Assembly (NCBI GenBank): GCA_045644765.1
Contig: JAZRHM010000034.1
Span: 1-64,000 of the forward strand
Length of the DNA stretch: 64,000 bases
DNA from: JAFTYO01 sp045644765
GTDB lineage: Bacteria > Pseudomonadota > Alphaproteobacteria > RF32 > CAG-239
Direction: 5' to 3'
Shown: positions 1-9,023 of the stretch, piece after piece
Numbering within the stretch: the stretch's first letter is position 1
Layout: each line of letters opens with the position of its first letter
The notes under the pieces: generated by a model
Databases searched by the model: none
What the model was told of the DNA's origin: nothing
The model's input: the letters and a program-made list of their open reading frames with translations, nothing else
Made by a program: the position numbers and the translations under genes

Positions 1-2
1 CA

Positions 3-110
3 GAGGGTAATGATACTGAAGAATATAGAAAAAAATGTATTAATGCTGGTGCAATTGCTGTTTGTTCAACAATGAATGAGGTTGGAGACATAATAAGGAG
101 CAAACAATAG
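3..110 (+). CDS. C-terminal end of a truncated unknown protein
   Basis: An open frame enters from the left edge and stops at TAG 108-110, giving 35 residues that end in STMNEVGDIIRSKQ. A strong hairpin terminator follows about 40 bases later, as expected after a real gene. The start lies outside the window. The visible part is too short to assign a family. Confidence 0.6.
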   Translation, partial: EGNDTEEYRKKCINAGAIAVCSTMNEVGDIIRSKQ

Positions 111-146
111 CTCGTAAAATGTGAGTTAAGCATCACCAATACAAAC

Positions 147-175
147 AGCAGGCTGAGAAACGCCTGCTTTTTCTT
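147..175 (+). terminator. Rho-independent terminator
   Basis: AGCAGGC (147-153) pairs with GCCTGCT (162-168) around an 8-base loop, followed by a T-rich run. It ends the partial gene at the left edge. Confidence 0.85.
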
Positions 176-304
176 TTCTTTCCAAACCTTTCAGCAGTTT
201 GAATATTTGTTTTTTGAAATTTCTTAAATTTAATCTATTATTATTGACTTTATTTTTAATTTACTTTAACCTATCGCCAAGTAGCATTTAAAAGGAATAG
301 AAAC

Positions 305-976
305 ATGAATAATCAGCAAAGATCCCCCTTACATTTATTATGGCTAGATAAGTATACAAAGGCTTTATCTGCAATCGAAGCATCCCAAAAAAATGGTCAT
401 GGCGTTTTGATTGAAATTGCCGCACAACATCCGTTAAAAGAAGGTAAATATCCTGCTGAAGAGTTTCAGAAAAGATTAGATTTAGGGATAAAACTTTATA
501 AAGAATTATCCGCTCATCAAGAAGTTAAATTTTATGTTCCAGGTTCCAAGCATCAAGAAAATGGAACAGCCGATTTAGTATCTTTAGCCGAAGCCGGCAA
601 AAATTATTTAATAAGCAAGGGTATCCCTCAACAAAACATCTTTGCAGATGATGCTAATTATGAAATTATGGGTAAAAAAGGTGTTTATAATTCAACAGAT
701 GAATGTTATGTTTCATGCAAATTGTTTGAAAAGTATAATTTTAAGGAGTTGCACTTGGTTTGTTCTCCAAATCAGATGATGCGTAAAATGCTTTGTTATA
801 TTGATTTTGGTTATTTTCCTAACATTCATACAGCTTCATGTGATAAGATGTATCATAATCCGATAAACGAAATTTTTGAATGCATTCCTAAAGTTTTGGA
901 AAATGATCAAAAAGCTCAAGATGAAATAAGAAATGCTCGTAGAGTGGAGTTTATGGCACATAAGTCAAGAGATTAG
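305..976 (+). CDS. DUF218 / YdcF-SanA-ElyC family protein
   Basis: A 223-residue soluble protein with no visible signal peptide or membrane segment. The middle resembles the DUF218 fold: an acidic stretch (VSLAEAGKNYLISKGIP), then an ADD motif, then a YNSTDECYVSCKL helix, then a strand ending LHLVCSPNQMMRKM. This is the usual order in YdcF/SanA/ElyC proteins, some of which act in envelope or peptidoglycan-precursor metabolism, although most are uncharacterised and membrane-anchored. A cytosolic form suggests a small-molecule role. The gene is monocistronic, with AAAGG upstream of ATG and its own terminator. A second DUF218-like domain lies in the large gene at 10655-12334. Family call fairly sure; substrate unknown. 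Confidence 0.65.
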   Translation: MNNQQRSPLHLLWLDKYTKALSAIEASQKNGHGVLIEIAAQHPLKEGKYPAEEFQKRLDLGIKLYKELSAHQEVKFYVPGSKHQENGTADLVSLAEAGKNYLISKGIPQQNIFADDANYEIMGKKGVYNSTDECYVSCKLFEKYNFKELHLVCSPNQMMRKMLCYIDFGYFPNIHTASCDKMYHNPINEIFECIPKVLENDQKAQDEIRNARRVEFMAHKSRD

Positions 977-986
977 CATCACCCCA

Positions 987-1010
987 AACACCCTTCATGG
1001 GTGTTTTTTT
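987..1010 (+). terminator. Rho-independent terminator
   Basis: AACACCC (987-993) and GGGTGTT (999-1005) form a stem with a 5-base loop, followed by a run of T. It lies 11 bases after the DUF218 gene. Confidence 0.9.
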
Positions 1011-1457
1011 ATGACCCTAGGTATTTGATTCTCCAATTCCGACTACGTCGTTGCTTGACTTCACATCGCTCGTTTGTAATTTTGGGAATTTATTGGAACT
1101 TATAGCGTATTTAAGGATAACATATATATAAAATTATTGCAAAAATCTATTTTCTCCCTTAAATTGTCACATAATAGAAAATTACTATAAAAATGACAAA
1201 GAAACAGAAAATCTTCAACCCTATAAGTATGCTGTTTTCGAGGAAGAAACACTTTTTATGGTAGCACAAAAATTTACGGAAAAAATGAACAATATACTTA
1301 GAGGGTAAATATGAAAGTTTATCTACATACATATGCTTAAAAAGAAGGTTACAAATCTCTTTCCATATTTGATAAAAATATAAAAAATGTAACGAATAAA
1401 AACCAAATTGATAAAACATAAAATAAAAGCATAAACAAACATGAAAGACGCATCATA
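1011..1457. other. Intergenic stretch with a GC-richer patch and a decayed-looking frame
   Basis: No convincing gene. Positions 1030-1080 are much richer in G+C than the surroundings and hold the small palindrome CGACTACGTCG (1039-1049) plus CATCGCTCGTTTG, which resembles the GAGCGATG part of the inverted repeats at 49131 and 60693. A plus-strand frame without a good start runs from about 1131 to TAA 1306-1308 (ending FMVAQKFTEKMNNILRG). It looks more protein-like than chance and may be a gene relic. The opposite-strand frame here is low-complexity and not credible. Confidence 0.4.
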
Positions 1458-1958
1458 ATGTTAAACGAAATTTTTTTACAATATGAAAAAAATATTTACA
1501 ACTTAATCAAGTTATGTAAGGGAAAAATCATCGCTTTTGACTTTGATGGAACATTAACTCGTTTCCAATATGCTGATAATAAAATGTTACCCTGTAAAGA
1601 CGAAGATATTGAAACGTATACCAAATCCGGGGGTAACATTTATAAAAAAATATATATCTTTAAAACTATGCAATATATCATATCTCAACTTAATAAAGAA
1701 GATGTTTTCATTGTGACATCAACCGTCCCTTCACTTAGAAAAATTAAAAATAAAATTATTTTTGAAAAATTTTCAATTCCTGACGAACAAATTATTCATA
1801 CTGCCGGATCATTAAAAAAAATAGATGCTTTAATTGATATTCATAATAAAAAACAAAAAGATATTTTATTCTTGGAAGACAATTATAAAATTTTACTCAC
1901 GGCTGAAGAAAATTTAAGCTTTGTCAGAGGATATCTGATATCATCTCTTTTAGCTTAA
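1458..1958 (+). CDS. HAD-superfamily hydrolase (probable phosphatase)
   Basis: A 166-residue protein. HAD motif I is clear near residue 25 (IIAFDFDGTLTRF), giving the nucleophile Asp and the acid/base Asp. A Ser/Thr-containing strand (VFIVTSTVPSL) fits motif II, a lysine-rich stretch (LKKIDALIDI) could supply motif III, and LFLEDN near residue 140 fits the acidic motif IV. The family usually hydrolyses phosphate esters of small molecules; the substrate cannot be told. No strong ribosome-binding site precedes the ATG, which opens an isolated gene with no terminator-like hairpin before the next promoter. Confidence 0.7.
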   Translation: MLNEIFLQYEKNIYNLIKLCKGKIIAFDFDGTLTRFQYADNKMLPCKDEDIETYTKSGGNIYKKIYIFKTMQYIISQLNKEDVFIVTSTVPSLRKIKNKIIFEKFSIPDEQIIHTAGSLKKIDALIDIHNKKQKDILFLEDNYKILLTAEENLSFVRGYLISSLLA

Positions 1959-1992
1959 TAAAAAAGTGTAAATTTTTGAAATTGCAAAAATA

Positions 1993-2020
1993 TTGACATA
2001 TAAAAATATTTGGATAATAA
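1993..2020 (+). promoter_or_regulatory. Probable sigma-70 promoter
   Basis: TTGACA (1993-1998), 16-base spacer, TAATAA (2015-2020). It precedes the 2054 gene, which also has a good AGGAGA ribosome-binding site at 2041-2046. Confidence 0.55.
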
Positions 2021-2053
2021 TACAAACATAAGTTAGCTTCAGGAGAGATATTT

Positions 2054-2608
2054 ATGATTAATCATAACAAGTTAAAATGGCATAATATAAAGATGCAATG
2101 CATAAAATCTGGCTGTCCTAATATTCAAGTACAACCGGGGCGTTCATTATCTGATGTTTTAAAAGATGTATGTAATATTACCAGTAAAGCTAACATGCCT
2201 GTTACAACAGATTTTCACGGAGGGTTTGTAATTCCTGCCGGCACAGAGTATCATGATGCTTACTTTATGGCTTTGGAACAAACTGATACATGTTCTCCTC
2301 AAGACCGATTAGCTGAAGCACAAATGATTAAACAAGTTGTTCCTAATTTTGAATTTGACGAAGAGCTAAAACTCAGTTTGGCATATTACAGACATGAAGT
2401 ATTAAAAGAAAATCCGCAAAATATTAATCAATTTACTGAAGAAGATATCTTAGATACATTCAAAATATTAAACAAAATGAAAAATGATGAATACAAAGTA
2501 ACTTTACCGTTATTAGAAAAAGAACTACAAACAAAATATCCGCAAACATATACTGCTTTACAACAAAAAGAACAACAACCTACTCGATATAACGGATTTA
2601 CGAGATAG
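2054..2608 (+). CDS. Hypothetical protein
   Basis: A 184-residue soluble protein that I do not recognise. It has no signal peptide or membrane span. The N-terminal half is mixed, with a glycine-containing FHGGFVIPAGTEYH stretch; the C-terminal half is helical and charged. The start is supported by AGGAGA eight bases upstream. It sits between a HAD gene and a zincin gene, each with its own promoter, so co-function cannot be inferred. Confidence 0.6.
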   Translation: MINHNKLKWHNIKMQCIKSGCPNIQVQPGRSLSDVLKDVCNITSKANMPVTTDFHGGFVIPAGTEYHDAYFMALEQTDTCSPQDRLAEAQMIKQVVPNFEFDEELKLSLAYYRHEVLKENPQNINQFTEEDILDTFKILNKMKNDEYKVTLPLLEKELQTKYPQTYTALQQKEQQPTRYNGFTR

Positions 2609-2657
2609 TATTTATCTGATAAAATATCTCAATACCAATACCTATTAGGCAATAACA

Positions 2658-2755
2658 GTATGACAGGTCCAAAAACCTGTATTTATGCGTTACACATCTT
2701 TTAGATGCTAAAGCACCTATAAAATACTTGACATAAATATCAAAAAACATAAAAT
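2658..2755 (+). repeat. Duplicated hairpin-plus-promoter module, copy 1
   Basis: About 98 bases nearly identical to 3922-4021. It contains the hairpin ACAGGT-CCAAAA-ACCTGT, a second small hairpin CATCT-TTT-AGATG, and at its 3' end TTGACA (2728-2733), a 16-base spacer and TAAAAT (2750-2755). It forms the promoter region of the zincin gene at 2794. The hairpins lie upstream of the -35 box, so they are DNA-level elements or the tail of the previous transcript. Confidence 0.75.
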
Positions 2756-2793
2756 ATTATATGAGTGGTGAATGTTTATGAAGAGGCAATCCA

Positions 2794-3816
2794 ATGGAAA
2801 ACGACAATCCTTCTCCCGAAACACAACAAGCCATAAAAGATGGCATTAACTGGCTTGCAAATTGGTACAAAGAAAGATGCGATGCCGGAGTTATTTCATC
2901 TGAAGAATATGAAAGTGCCATTAAAAAATTGCAAGAAGTTAAGATATATACCACAAAGCAAGGTTCCAATCGTATAACCGAAGAATTAGAAAATGGTAAT
3001 CTCCATTTTACTCCTGAATTGCAGGAAAAAGGCGCCACAATTGATATGTGGAAAGATCTGATGGCGGCTAAAAATACTTTTCCACTAGGATGGTGTGCCA
3101 GAAAACAAATAAAAGAGCCCGCTATTATTATTGATATTGATAAAATAAAAGAGCAACGAGGAAATGATCCTAAAGAAATTTCTTCAGTAATTATACACGA
3201 ACTAACACATCTTACGGCCGACTGTTTTCATGCTAATCATGATGTTAAAAAAATTATGTGTGGAGAAGATATAAACATCGAAGCAAAAAAAGCTTACAAT
3301 TTGTCTCATAATAAAAGTGTAGAAAATATAACCATAAATCCCAACATAATTGCTGATACCAATACACCATTAGTTGTGCCTAAAGTTGACAATTCAAAAA
3401 CATTACTTGCCGGCAACACAGATGAAACTTACGGCTTTATGAATGATGGCGTTTCTTATAATAAATATTTGGATGCAAACAACGAAATTTATGCAAGAAT
3501 TATGCAATTTCGCTATGAAAACGGATTACAAGCCGATGATTTAATAAGCAATGAAGATCTTAAAAAAATGGAAAATGACAGAAATGTCATTGACAGATAT
3601 AAACCTCAAGTCATCTCTTCTATTCTTAATGATATAGCTGTCGTTCCAAATCTTAAAAATCAAATGAAAAAAGATTTGGAAGATGCGCAGCTTTATATGT
3701 CTAACATGGAAGAAAAATACTTTGCTAATAATACCAAAGCCTCTACACAGCAAAAAAATTCTAACATCCCATTAGATTTAATTGCAGCAAAAAGCAGAGA
3801 CACTTATAGTGCGTAA
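2794..3816 (+). CDS. Putative zinc metallopeptidase (HExxH)
   Basis: A 340-residue protein with a zinc-binding motif in SSVIIHELTHLTADCFH (about residues 130-146). A downstream NNEIYARIMQFR helix could give the third ligand Glu. No signal peptide is visible, so it probably acts in the cytoplasm unless exported by a specialised route. I do not recognise a named family; such isolated zincins include proteases and secreted effectors. GAGG upstream supports the ATG at 2794. A very short frame (2761-2781) precedes it. Its promoter module is repeated in front of the 4073 gene. Motif certain, function inferred. Confidence 0.6.
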   Translation: MENDNPSPETQQAIKDGINWLANWYKERCDAGVISSEEYESAIKKLQEVKIYTTKQGSNRITEELENGNLHFTPELQEKGATIDMWKDLMAAKNTFPLGWCARKQIKEPAIIIDIDKIKEQRGNDPKEISSVIIHELTHLTADCFHANHDVKKIMCGEDINIEAKKAYNLSHNKSVENITINPNIIADTNTPLVVPKVDNSKTLLAGNTDETYGFMNDGVSYNKYLDANNEIYARIMQFRYENGLQADDLISNEDLKKMENDRNVIDRYKPQVISSILNDIAVVPNLKNQMKKDLEDAQLYMSNMEEKYFANNTKASTQQKNSNIPLDLIAAKSRDTYSA

Positions 3817-3921
3817 CAATGTTCAGAGAATAATTTGCTTATATTTTGTAAAACAAATTAAATTTGCTAAATTTTGATTGCGTGTTCCTAGATGCCGCAC
3901 CTATAAAAATAGGTGATAATT

Positions 3922-4021
3922 GTATGACAGGTCCAAAAACCTGTATTTATGCCGTTACACATCTTTTAGATGCTAAAGCATAGCAAAAATACTTGACACA
4001 AACATCAAAAAAACATAAAAT
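3922..4021 (+). repeat. Duplicated hairpin-plus-promoter module, copy 2
   Basis: Second copy of the 2658-2755 module, preceded by an extra hairpin CACCTAT-AAAA-ATAGGTG. It carries TTGACA (3993-3998), a 17-base spacer and TAAAAT (4016-4021), and drives the small membrane protein gene at 4073. Confidence 0.75.
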
Positions 4022-4072
4022 AAAAATACAAACAAATTATTATACAAGTATTGTGCCTATTATATTACGCAT

Positions 4073-4411
4073 ATGCTAAAAACTATAAAAGTTTTCCATA
4101 ATAATTTGTTTTTTAAATTGAAATATTCTTACATGTTTAATCAAATAAATTATCCCATTATGGAAAAAGTTTTTTATTTCGTTCAAGCTATGCTTATGCT
4201 TGTTTATATTATTTCTATTTTGTTATGGAAAACTGATAAGCAAGAAGCTAAACTTATGCTTCGTGGCGCATCTACATCACTTTGGATTGTCACACTCTTT
4301 ATCTGTTGTAATTGTTCAAATGATTCGCTTATTCCTCTTATCTTATTGTTGATTAACACAATATTGATTTTTGTTAATAGTGTTTTATCAAAAGAAGAAA
4401 TTAAGAAATAG
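4073..4411 (+). CDS. Small membrane protein, unknown function
   Basis: 112 residues with about three hydrophobic segments (FVQAMLMLVYIISILL, LWIVTLFICC, LIPLILLLINTILIFV). The start is uncertain: ATG 4073 has no ribosome-binding site, and internal ATGs at 4133 or 4160 would still keep all membrane segments. A promoter lies 50 bases upstream of 4073 and a strong terminator follows. No family recognised. Confidence 0.5.
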   Translation: MLKTIKVFHNNLFFKLKYSYMFNQINYPIMEKVFYFVQAMLMLVYIISILLWKTDKQEAKLMLRGASTSLWIVTLFICCNCSNDSLIPLILLLINTILIFVNSVLSKEEIKK

Positions 4412-4431
4412 AAATAATGCAACAACACATC

Positions 4432-4488
4432 AAAACTTGAGCATTAAAACTTTTCACATTTGTGATTTGTTTGATGCTCAAGTTTTTT
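4432..4488 (+). terminator. Rho-independent terminator with a long loop
   Basis: AAAACTTGAGCAT (4432-4444) pairs perfectly with ATGCTCAAGTTTT (4474-4486), followed by T. The 29-base loop contains a small CACATTTGTG hairpin. Confidence 0.85.
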
Positions 4489-4593
4489 TAAATGGTTTAA
4501 TTACAATTTTAGTTGACAAAAACATGATTGCATGTTAGTTTTGCTCTATCTTACTATAATTTATTCATTATTAACCATTAAATTTTCACAACT

Positions 4594-4983
4594 ATGCTAA
4601 AGTTCTTGAAAAATCATTGGGCATCGATTGTTTTTGCCCTATGCGCCCTTGCAGTTTATGCATTTGACATTTTTGCTCCGCTTTTTTCCATTGAAACGAG
4701 AGCTCTACTCGGTTATTTTCCGATTGTATGCTTAGCATTCTTTTTAGGATGTGGGGTCAATCTTGAAGATAACTCATCATGGATAACTTTCGTTGTTCTC
4801 TGCCTTTTGGCTGCAGTTATTCAATGTGTTCTGTGTGTATGCTTGCTACCTACTTGGCAATACGCAGCGACTATTATCTGTGCCGGAGTACTTTGTGTTT
4901 TGGGTAATTTTGCAGTATCATTTTTTGCTTTCATATTAATGGAAAAGCATCGAGATTTTCAAAAAGAGGCAAGAAATAGCTAA
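4594..4983 (+). CDS. Small multi-pass membrane protein
   Basis: 129 residues with four hydrophobic segments, beginning WASIVFALCALAVYAFDIF and ending in a short charged tail (EKHRDFQKEARNS). No family recognised. There is no Shine-Dalgarno sequence before the ATG; the upstream 60 bases hold TTGACA at 4513 and TATAAT near 4554 but the spacing is not standard. It is the first of the single-gene units here that combine a promoter, a gene without ribosome-binding site, and a terminator. Confidence 0.6.
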   Translation: MLKFLKNHWASIVFALCALAVYAFDIFAPLFSIETRALLGYFPIVCLAFFLGCGVNLEDNSSWITFVVLCLLAAVIQCVLCVCLLPTWQYAATIICAGVLCVLGNFAVSFFAFILMEKHRDFQKEARNS

Positions 4984-5002
4984 AAAAACACCACATTCTT
5001 AT

Positions 5003-5032
5003 AAAAAACCTCCTGTTTTGGGAGGTTTTTTT
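5003..5032 (+). terminator. Rho-independent terminator
   Basis: AAAAAACCTCC (5003-5013) and GGAGGTTTTTT (5021-5031) form a stem followed by T. The next promoter's -35 box starts two bases later. Confidence 0.9.
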
Positions 5033-5033
5033 A

Positions 5034-5062
5034 TTGACAAATTTAATCAATAACTATACAAT
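5034..5062 (+). promoter_or_regulatory. Sigma-70 promoter
   Basis: TTGACA (5034-5039), 17 bases, TACAAT (5057-5062). It would give a leader of about 28 bases without a ribosome-binding site before ATG 5098. Confidence 0.75.
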
Positions 5063-5097
5063 ATTTTCACAATGTTTAATTATTTAATTTTAGTTTT

Positions 5098-5763
5098 ATG
5101 GAAACAATTCTTATTATTGTATTTGGAGTGCTTTTCGCGTTTCTTTGCGCATTAGGTATTTTAACAAACATGCACCTTTTATCCCGATCAAAAAACAAAG
5201 ACAAAGTGTACGATGACGTTGTACTACGTAATGGTGAGCTTTGCTACGCATACTCAGATGACGAGGTTTATGACGGAGTTGTGGTTGCAACTTGTAGCGG
5301 TCAATACTCTTTTATCAGAGCCTCGACCGGAGTGCTATATTTTTTAAGAACTGCTAAGCTTCCCATCAACGAAAATGTGGTAATTGCCGTCAGACATCGT
5401 CCGTCTGCCATGGATAAATACTTAAAACCGCATGAACCTCCTAAATATGTGGTATCTGAAAAAGGCGACATTGAGGCAGCTGTTCTTTGTCGGTTAAATA
5501 AAGACATTTTGCTTTGTTGCACGGAAGAACAAAACGATGATTTTATCGGTTCTGCCATGCCAAAGCATATGCTGGTTAGATGCACTGTTGAAGAACAGGC
5601 AAAATATGCAAAAGCAACCGACAGAATTTATGATGCCAGCGAAGATTTTCGTTGTTTTGAATATGAAAGGGAAAAACCTTGCACCATCCCGATCATCAGA
5701 ACTGATGAAAAATTTATCATTCCGGCATGCTTGCGTAAAAGTAACAAGCGAAAGAGGTTGTAA
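5098..5763 (+). CDS. Membrane-anchored hypothetical protein
   Basis: 221 residues: one N-terminal membrane anchor (about residues 3-26, LIIVFGVLFAFLCALGILT), then a soluble domain rich in Val and charged residues, ending in a basic tail (RKSNKRKRL). The topology, one anchor plus a cytoplasmic or periplasmic domain, resembles the triplicated family at 15252-17314, but I see no clear sequence match. Its stop codon lies inside the terminator stem. No family recognised. Confidence 0.6.
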   Translation: METILIIVFGVLFAFLCALGILTNMHLLSRSKNKDKVYDDVVLRNGELCYAYSDDEVYDGVVVATCSGQYSFIRASTGVLYFLRTAKLPINENVVIAVRHRPSAMDKYLKPHEPPKYVVSEKGDIEAAVLCRLNKDILLCCTEEQNDDFIGSAMPKHMLVRCTVEEQAKYAKATDRIYDASEDFRCFEYEREKPCTIPIIRTDEKFIIPACLRKSNKRKRL

Positions 5764-5782
5764 AAACAACCTCTTCTTTTTA
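5752..5782 (+). terminator. Rho-independent terminator overlapping a stop codon
   Basis: AAGAGGTTGT (5752-5761) pairs with ACAACCTCTT (5766-5775), then a T-rich run. The stem includes the last codons of the preceding gene. Confidence 0.85.
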
Positions 5783-5945
5783 TGTATTTTTGGTAAAATT
5801 TTTATTTTAAAGTAAAACAATTTCGTCTTTTAAAATACTAAAACTCATTGCATTTAAATCGAAAATATTTTATCATCATTATGTATTTTTATATATAAAT
5901 ATATATATTTTAAAAATTTTTAATAAATTTATAAGGTATGATTTT

Positions 5946-8900
5946 ATGATAAATAATAAAAACAAAAGAGACGAATTAAAAAAACTTATAGAAAAAAGTA
6001 ATGATGTATATGCTCTTGTTGAATATTTAGATAAATATCTTTATTATAAAGAAGATGTTGATTATCTGCTCCACTCATTCAAAAATATAGAAACAAATTG
6101 TGCTTATACAATGGAATATAAAGATTATTGGTATTTTTTTGAAGAATATATCAGATTTTTAACCATCGCGATGTCCAATGGTTATATTGAAAACAACACA
6201 GAAAACAGAAACAAAGTTGAAGAACTTATTGCTAAAAACACAAAAAGAGAAAAGTGTACCTTGGCAACTTATTTATATGCTGCTCGTTTTTACAGAAATA
6301 TGTATTTAGGCCACATTGATGAATATATTGATAAAAAATATGAAATTATACAATTATATGAAAAAGCCGCACTTAAAGGGAGCAATCAGGCGCAAAAAGA
6401 AAAACAAAATTTTTTAGAAAAAATTGAAAGCCTAAAAAAACAACCAACTGAAAAAGAAAACAAAAACAACCTCATAAAATTAATAGACAACAAAAATGAT
6501 TTTTTAGCTCTAATAGATTTTATGGATAATTATCACACCGAAAATCAAGATATAGAATATATTTTATATAATTTTAAAAAGATAGAAGATAATTCATCTC
6601 ATTTGTTGAAAAAAACATACTACTGGCGTTTTTTTGCAGAGTATATCAGAGCTTTACATGGTGCCATTGATAAAGAAGTTATTGAAAACAATGCAGAAAA
6701 CAGATGTAAAGTTGAAGCACTTATAAACAAAACAACTTCACAAAAAGATTGTCCTCATGTTGCTTATTTATATGCAGCTCGTTTTTATAAATATATGTAT
6801 ATGAGAAACATTCATGGATACAGAAATACTGATACCAGAGCTGAAATTTTAAGTCTGTATGAAAAAGCCTCATTTAATGGAAATATTTTTGCTCAAGACG
6901 AAAAATTGAAATTTTTAGCACAAGCTGACACTGTTATAAAAAGCCCGGAGAAGATAAAAAATGAAGTGGTTTTACCAAAAGACGAACCATCACAAGAAAC
7001 AAATTATAAATTGTTAGATTTCGATCCGAAACTAATTAATGCCAACACAGATTTAATTAAACTTACCGCAAAATTAGAAAAATCAAACCTACCTTTTACA
7101 TTGCTGATATCAGGACCTCCGGGAACAGGAAAAAGCTATTATCTTAGATATTTAGCTCAAAGAATGGGGAAAAGCTTTATAGAAAAAACCTCAGCAGAAC
7201 TTTTTTCAAAATTTCAAGGAGAACCTTCTAAAAATGTATTAACTCTTTTCAAAAATGCTGAAAATAAAAAAGCCGGCATAATATTAGATGAGATTGAGAC
7301 AATAACAGGAGATAGAGGTAAAAACAGTGATTTAAGCAACCCATGGCGTTCCGAAATGACAAATACGTTTTTAACCTGTTTAGAAAACACCCAATATCCT
7401 TTTATGGCCACAACAAACTTTATTTCCAAGATAGATAAAGCTATTTTGAGACGTTTTGTTTTCAAAATCAAATTTGACTATTTAAAACCTGACCAAATCG
7501 AATATGCTTTTCGTCTGACTTTTAATTTAGAACCTCCTGCCGGTTTATTAAAACTTGGCGGACTTACCAACGGCGATTTTGCAATAGTTAAGAAAAAAGC
7601 TGAAATTCTTGATTGTTTATCAAATGTTCAAGAGCTATATAATATGCTTAAAGAAGAAGTCTCCGTTAAAGCAATTGGTAATGTCGTTCATCTCGAAGAA
7701 AAAATAAATTTTGATAGAAACTTTGTCAACATTGAAGGAAGTTCTTTAGATTTATATGTCAAAAAAATAAAAGAAAATAAAATTAATAACTTCTCTATTT
7801 TGTTACATGGCCCATCGGGAACCGGAAAAAGTTTATATTTACGTCATTTAGCACAAGAACTCGGTTATGAACTGATTGAAAGAAGGGCTTCTGACATATT
7901 AAGCAGATGGCATGGTGAATCTGAACAAAATCTTGCCAACGCTTTCGAAGAAGCTAAAAATAGGAGAGCTATACTCATCTTTGATGAAATTGACAGCTTT
8001 TTATCAAGCAAAAATAATATGCAGCAAGTTCATAATGCTCAACTTGTAAATGAATTTTTGGTTCAATTAGAAAACCATCCGTATCCGGTATGCGGTACAA
8101 CAAATTATCTTGAAAACATGGAGCAAGCTTCCTTACGTCGTTTCAAAATAAATGCTAAATTTGATTATTTACATAAAGATCAATACAATTATGTATATAA
8201 TAAAACATTTGGTGTTGAGCCCCCAAAAGAAATTAATAAATTTACAAAATTGACACCGGCAATTTTTACATTAGCGGCAGAAAAAGTAAGTTTAGAAGAT
8301 GCGCAAAAAGATGAAAGTCGCATATTTGAAATATTTTCTGAAGAAGTTAAAAGATGTACCGGAGAAAATATACATCAAAAAGAAGATCAAACTTATGAGA
8401 AACTCTTCATCAATAAATCAGATCTTTATACAAATCTCATCACGGATAATTATGATAAGGTTTTAACCGGCTTTGTAAAAGTTATAACCGATAAAGGTTA
8501 CGGATCAGGATTTTTCATCACCGACAATGGCTTTATTTTAACAAATAAACACGTTGTTCATGAGCAAACAATTGTTAAAATCAAACTATTCTCCGGAAGA
8601 GAAATTCCGGGAGAAGTTATCAGAACAAACAATCTTGATATAGCTCTTATTAAAGTTTCTGAGGAAAACAAAGTTTATCCGATGACAATAAAAACTGAAG
8701 AATTAAGTGTAGGATCAACAGTTTTTTGTTTAGGAAACCCTAAGGGACACGATCAGGTTCTTTCAAAGGGTTGCATAACCAGATATACCTATGATACTGA
8801 AAAAAATCCGCGTATAGAAACCGATTGTGTGTTAAATAAAGGCTCTAGCGGAGGCCCTTTGTTTGACGAGTTTGGAAATGTTATAGGAGTAAATGTACAA

Positions 8901-8996
8901 GGTTGGAGAGAAGAAAGAGGAGCGCTTTTAGGAATTAACTTGCATGTTCCAATAAACGATGCCTTAAATGCGTTAAATATAAAATTTAATTCATAA
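5946..8996 (+). CDS. Double AAA+ ATPase fused to a trypsin-like serine protease
   Basis: 1,016 residues in four parts. (1) Two diverged helical repeats, about 5-150 and 160-325, each with an xYLYAARFY motif and ending LYEKA, reminiscent of Sel1/TPR. (2) AAA+ domain 1: Walker A GPPGTGKS at 390-397, Walker B GIILDEIE at 444-451, arginine-finger-like ILRRF. (3) AAA+ domain 2: GPSGTGKS at 622-629, ILIFDEID at 676-683, SLRRF. (4) A DegP-type protease domain from about 840: His869 in TNKHVV, Asp898 in LDIALI, Ser968 in GSSGGP, a spacing that fits the HtrA triad. No PDZ domain and no signal peptide, so a cytoplasmic ATP-driven protease is inferred. AAGG precedes the ATG. A methyltransferase follows 27 bases later. 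Domain calls are firm; the cellular role is unknown, with protein quality control and phage defence both plausible. Confidence 0.85.
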   Translation: MINNKNKRDELKKLIEKSNDVYALVEYLDKYLYYKEDVDYLLHSFKNIETNCAYTMEYKDYWYFFEEYIRFLTIAMSNGYIENNTENRNKVEELIAKNTKREKCTLATYLYAARFYRNMYLGHIDEYIDKKYEIIQLYEKAALKGSNQAQKEKQNFLEKIESLKKQPTEKENKNNLIKLIDNKNDFLALIDFMDNYHTENQDIEYILYNFKKIEDNSSHLLKKTYYWRFFAEYIRALHGAIDKEVIENNAENRCKVEALINKTTSQKDCPHVAYLYAARFYKYMYMRNIHGYRNTDTRAEILSLYEKASFNGNIFAQDEKLKFLAQADTVIKSPEKIKNEVVLPKDEPSQETNYKLLDFDPKLINANTDLIKLTAKLEKSNLPFTLLISGPPGTGKSYYLRYLAQRMGKSFIEKTSAELFSKFQGEPSKNVLTLFKNAENKKAGIILDEIETITGDRGKNSDLSNPWRSEMTNTFLTCLENTQYPFMATTNFISKIDKAILRRFVFKIKFDYLKPDQIEYAFRLTFNLEPPAGLLKLGGLTNGDFAIVKKKAEILDCLSNVQELYNMLKEEVSVKAIGNVVHLEEKINFDRNFVNIEGSSLDLYVKKIKENKINNFSILLHGPSGTGKSLYLRHLAQELGYELIERRASDILSRWHGESEQNLANAFEEAKNRRAILIFDEIDSFLSSKNNMQQVHNAQLVNEFLVQLENHPYPVCGTTNYLENMEQASLRRFKINAKFDYLHKDQYNYVYNKTFGVEPPKEINKFTKLTPAIFTLAAEKVSLEDAQKDESRIFEIFSEEVKRCTGENIHQKEDQTYEKLFINKSDLYTNLITDNYDKVLTGFVKVITDKGYGSGFFITDNGFILTNKHVVHEQTIVKIKLFSGREIPGEVIRTNNLDIALIKVSEENKVYPMTIKTEELSVGSTVFCLGNPKGHDQVLSKGCITRYTYDTEKNPRIETDCVLNKGSSGGPLFDEFGNVIGVNVQGWREERGALLGINLHVPINDALNALNIKFNS

Positions 8997-9023
8997 ATCT
9001 TATCATACAGGAGTAATAAAACA

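Noticed and set aside
1159..1419. Minus-strand frame of 86 codons rich in Phe, Tyr and Ile
   Set aside because: Composition follows from AT-rich DNA, no ribosome-binding site, no promoter; the opposite strand has a more protein-like but start-less remnant.
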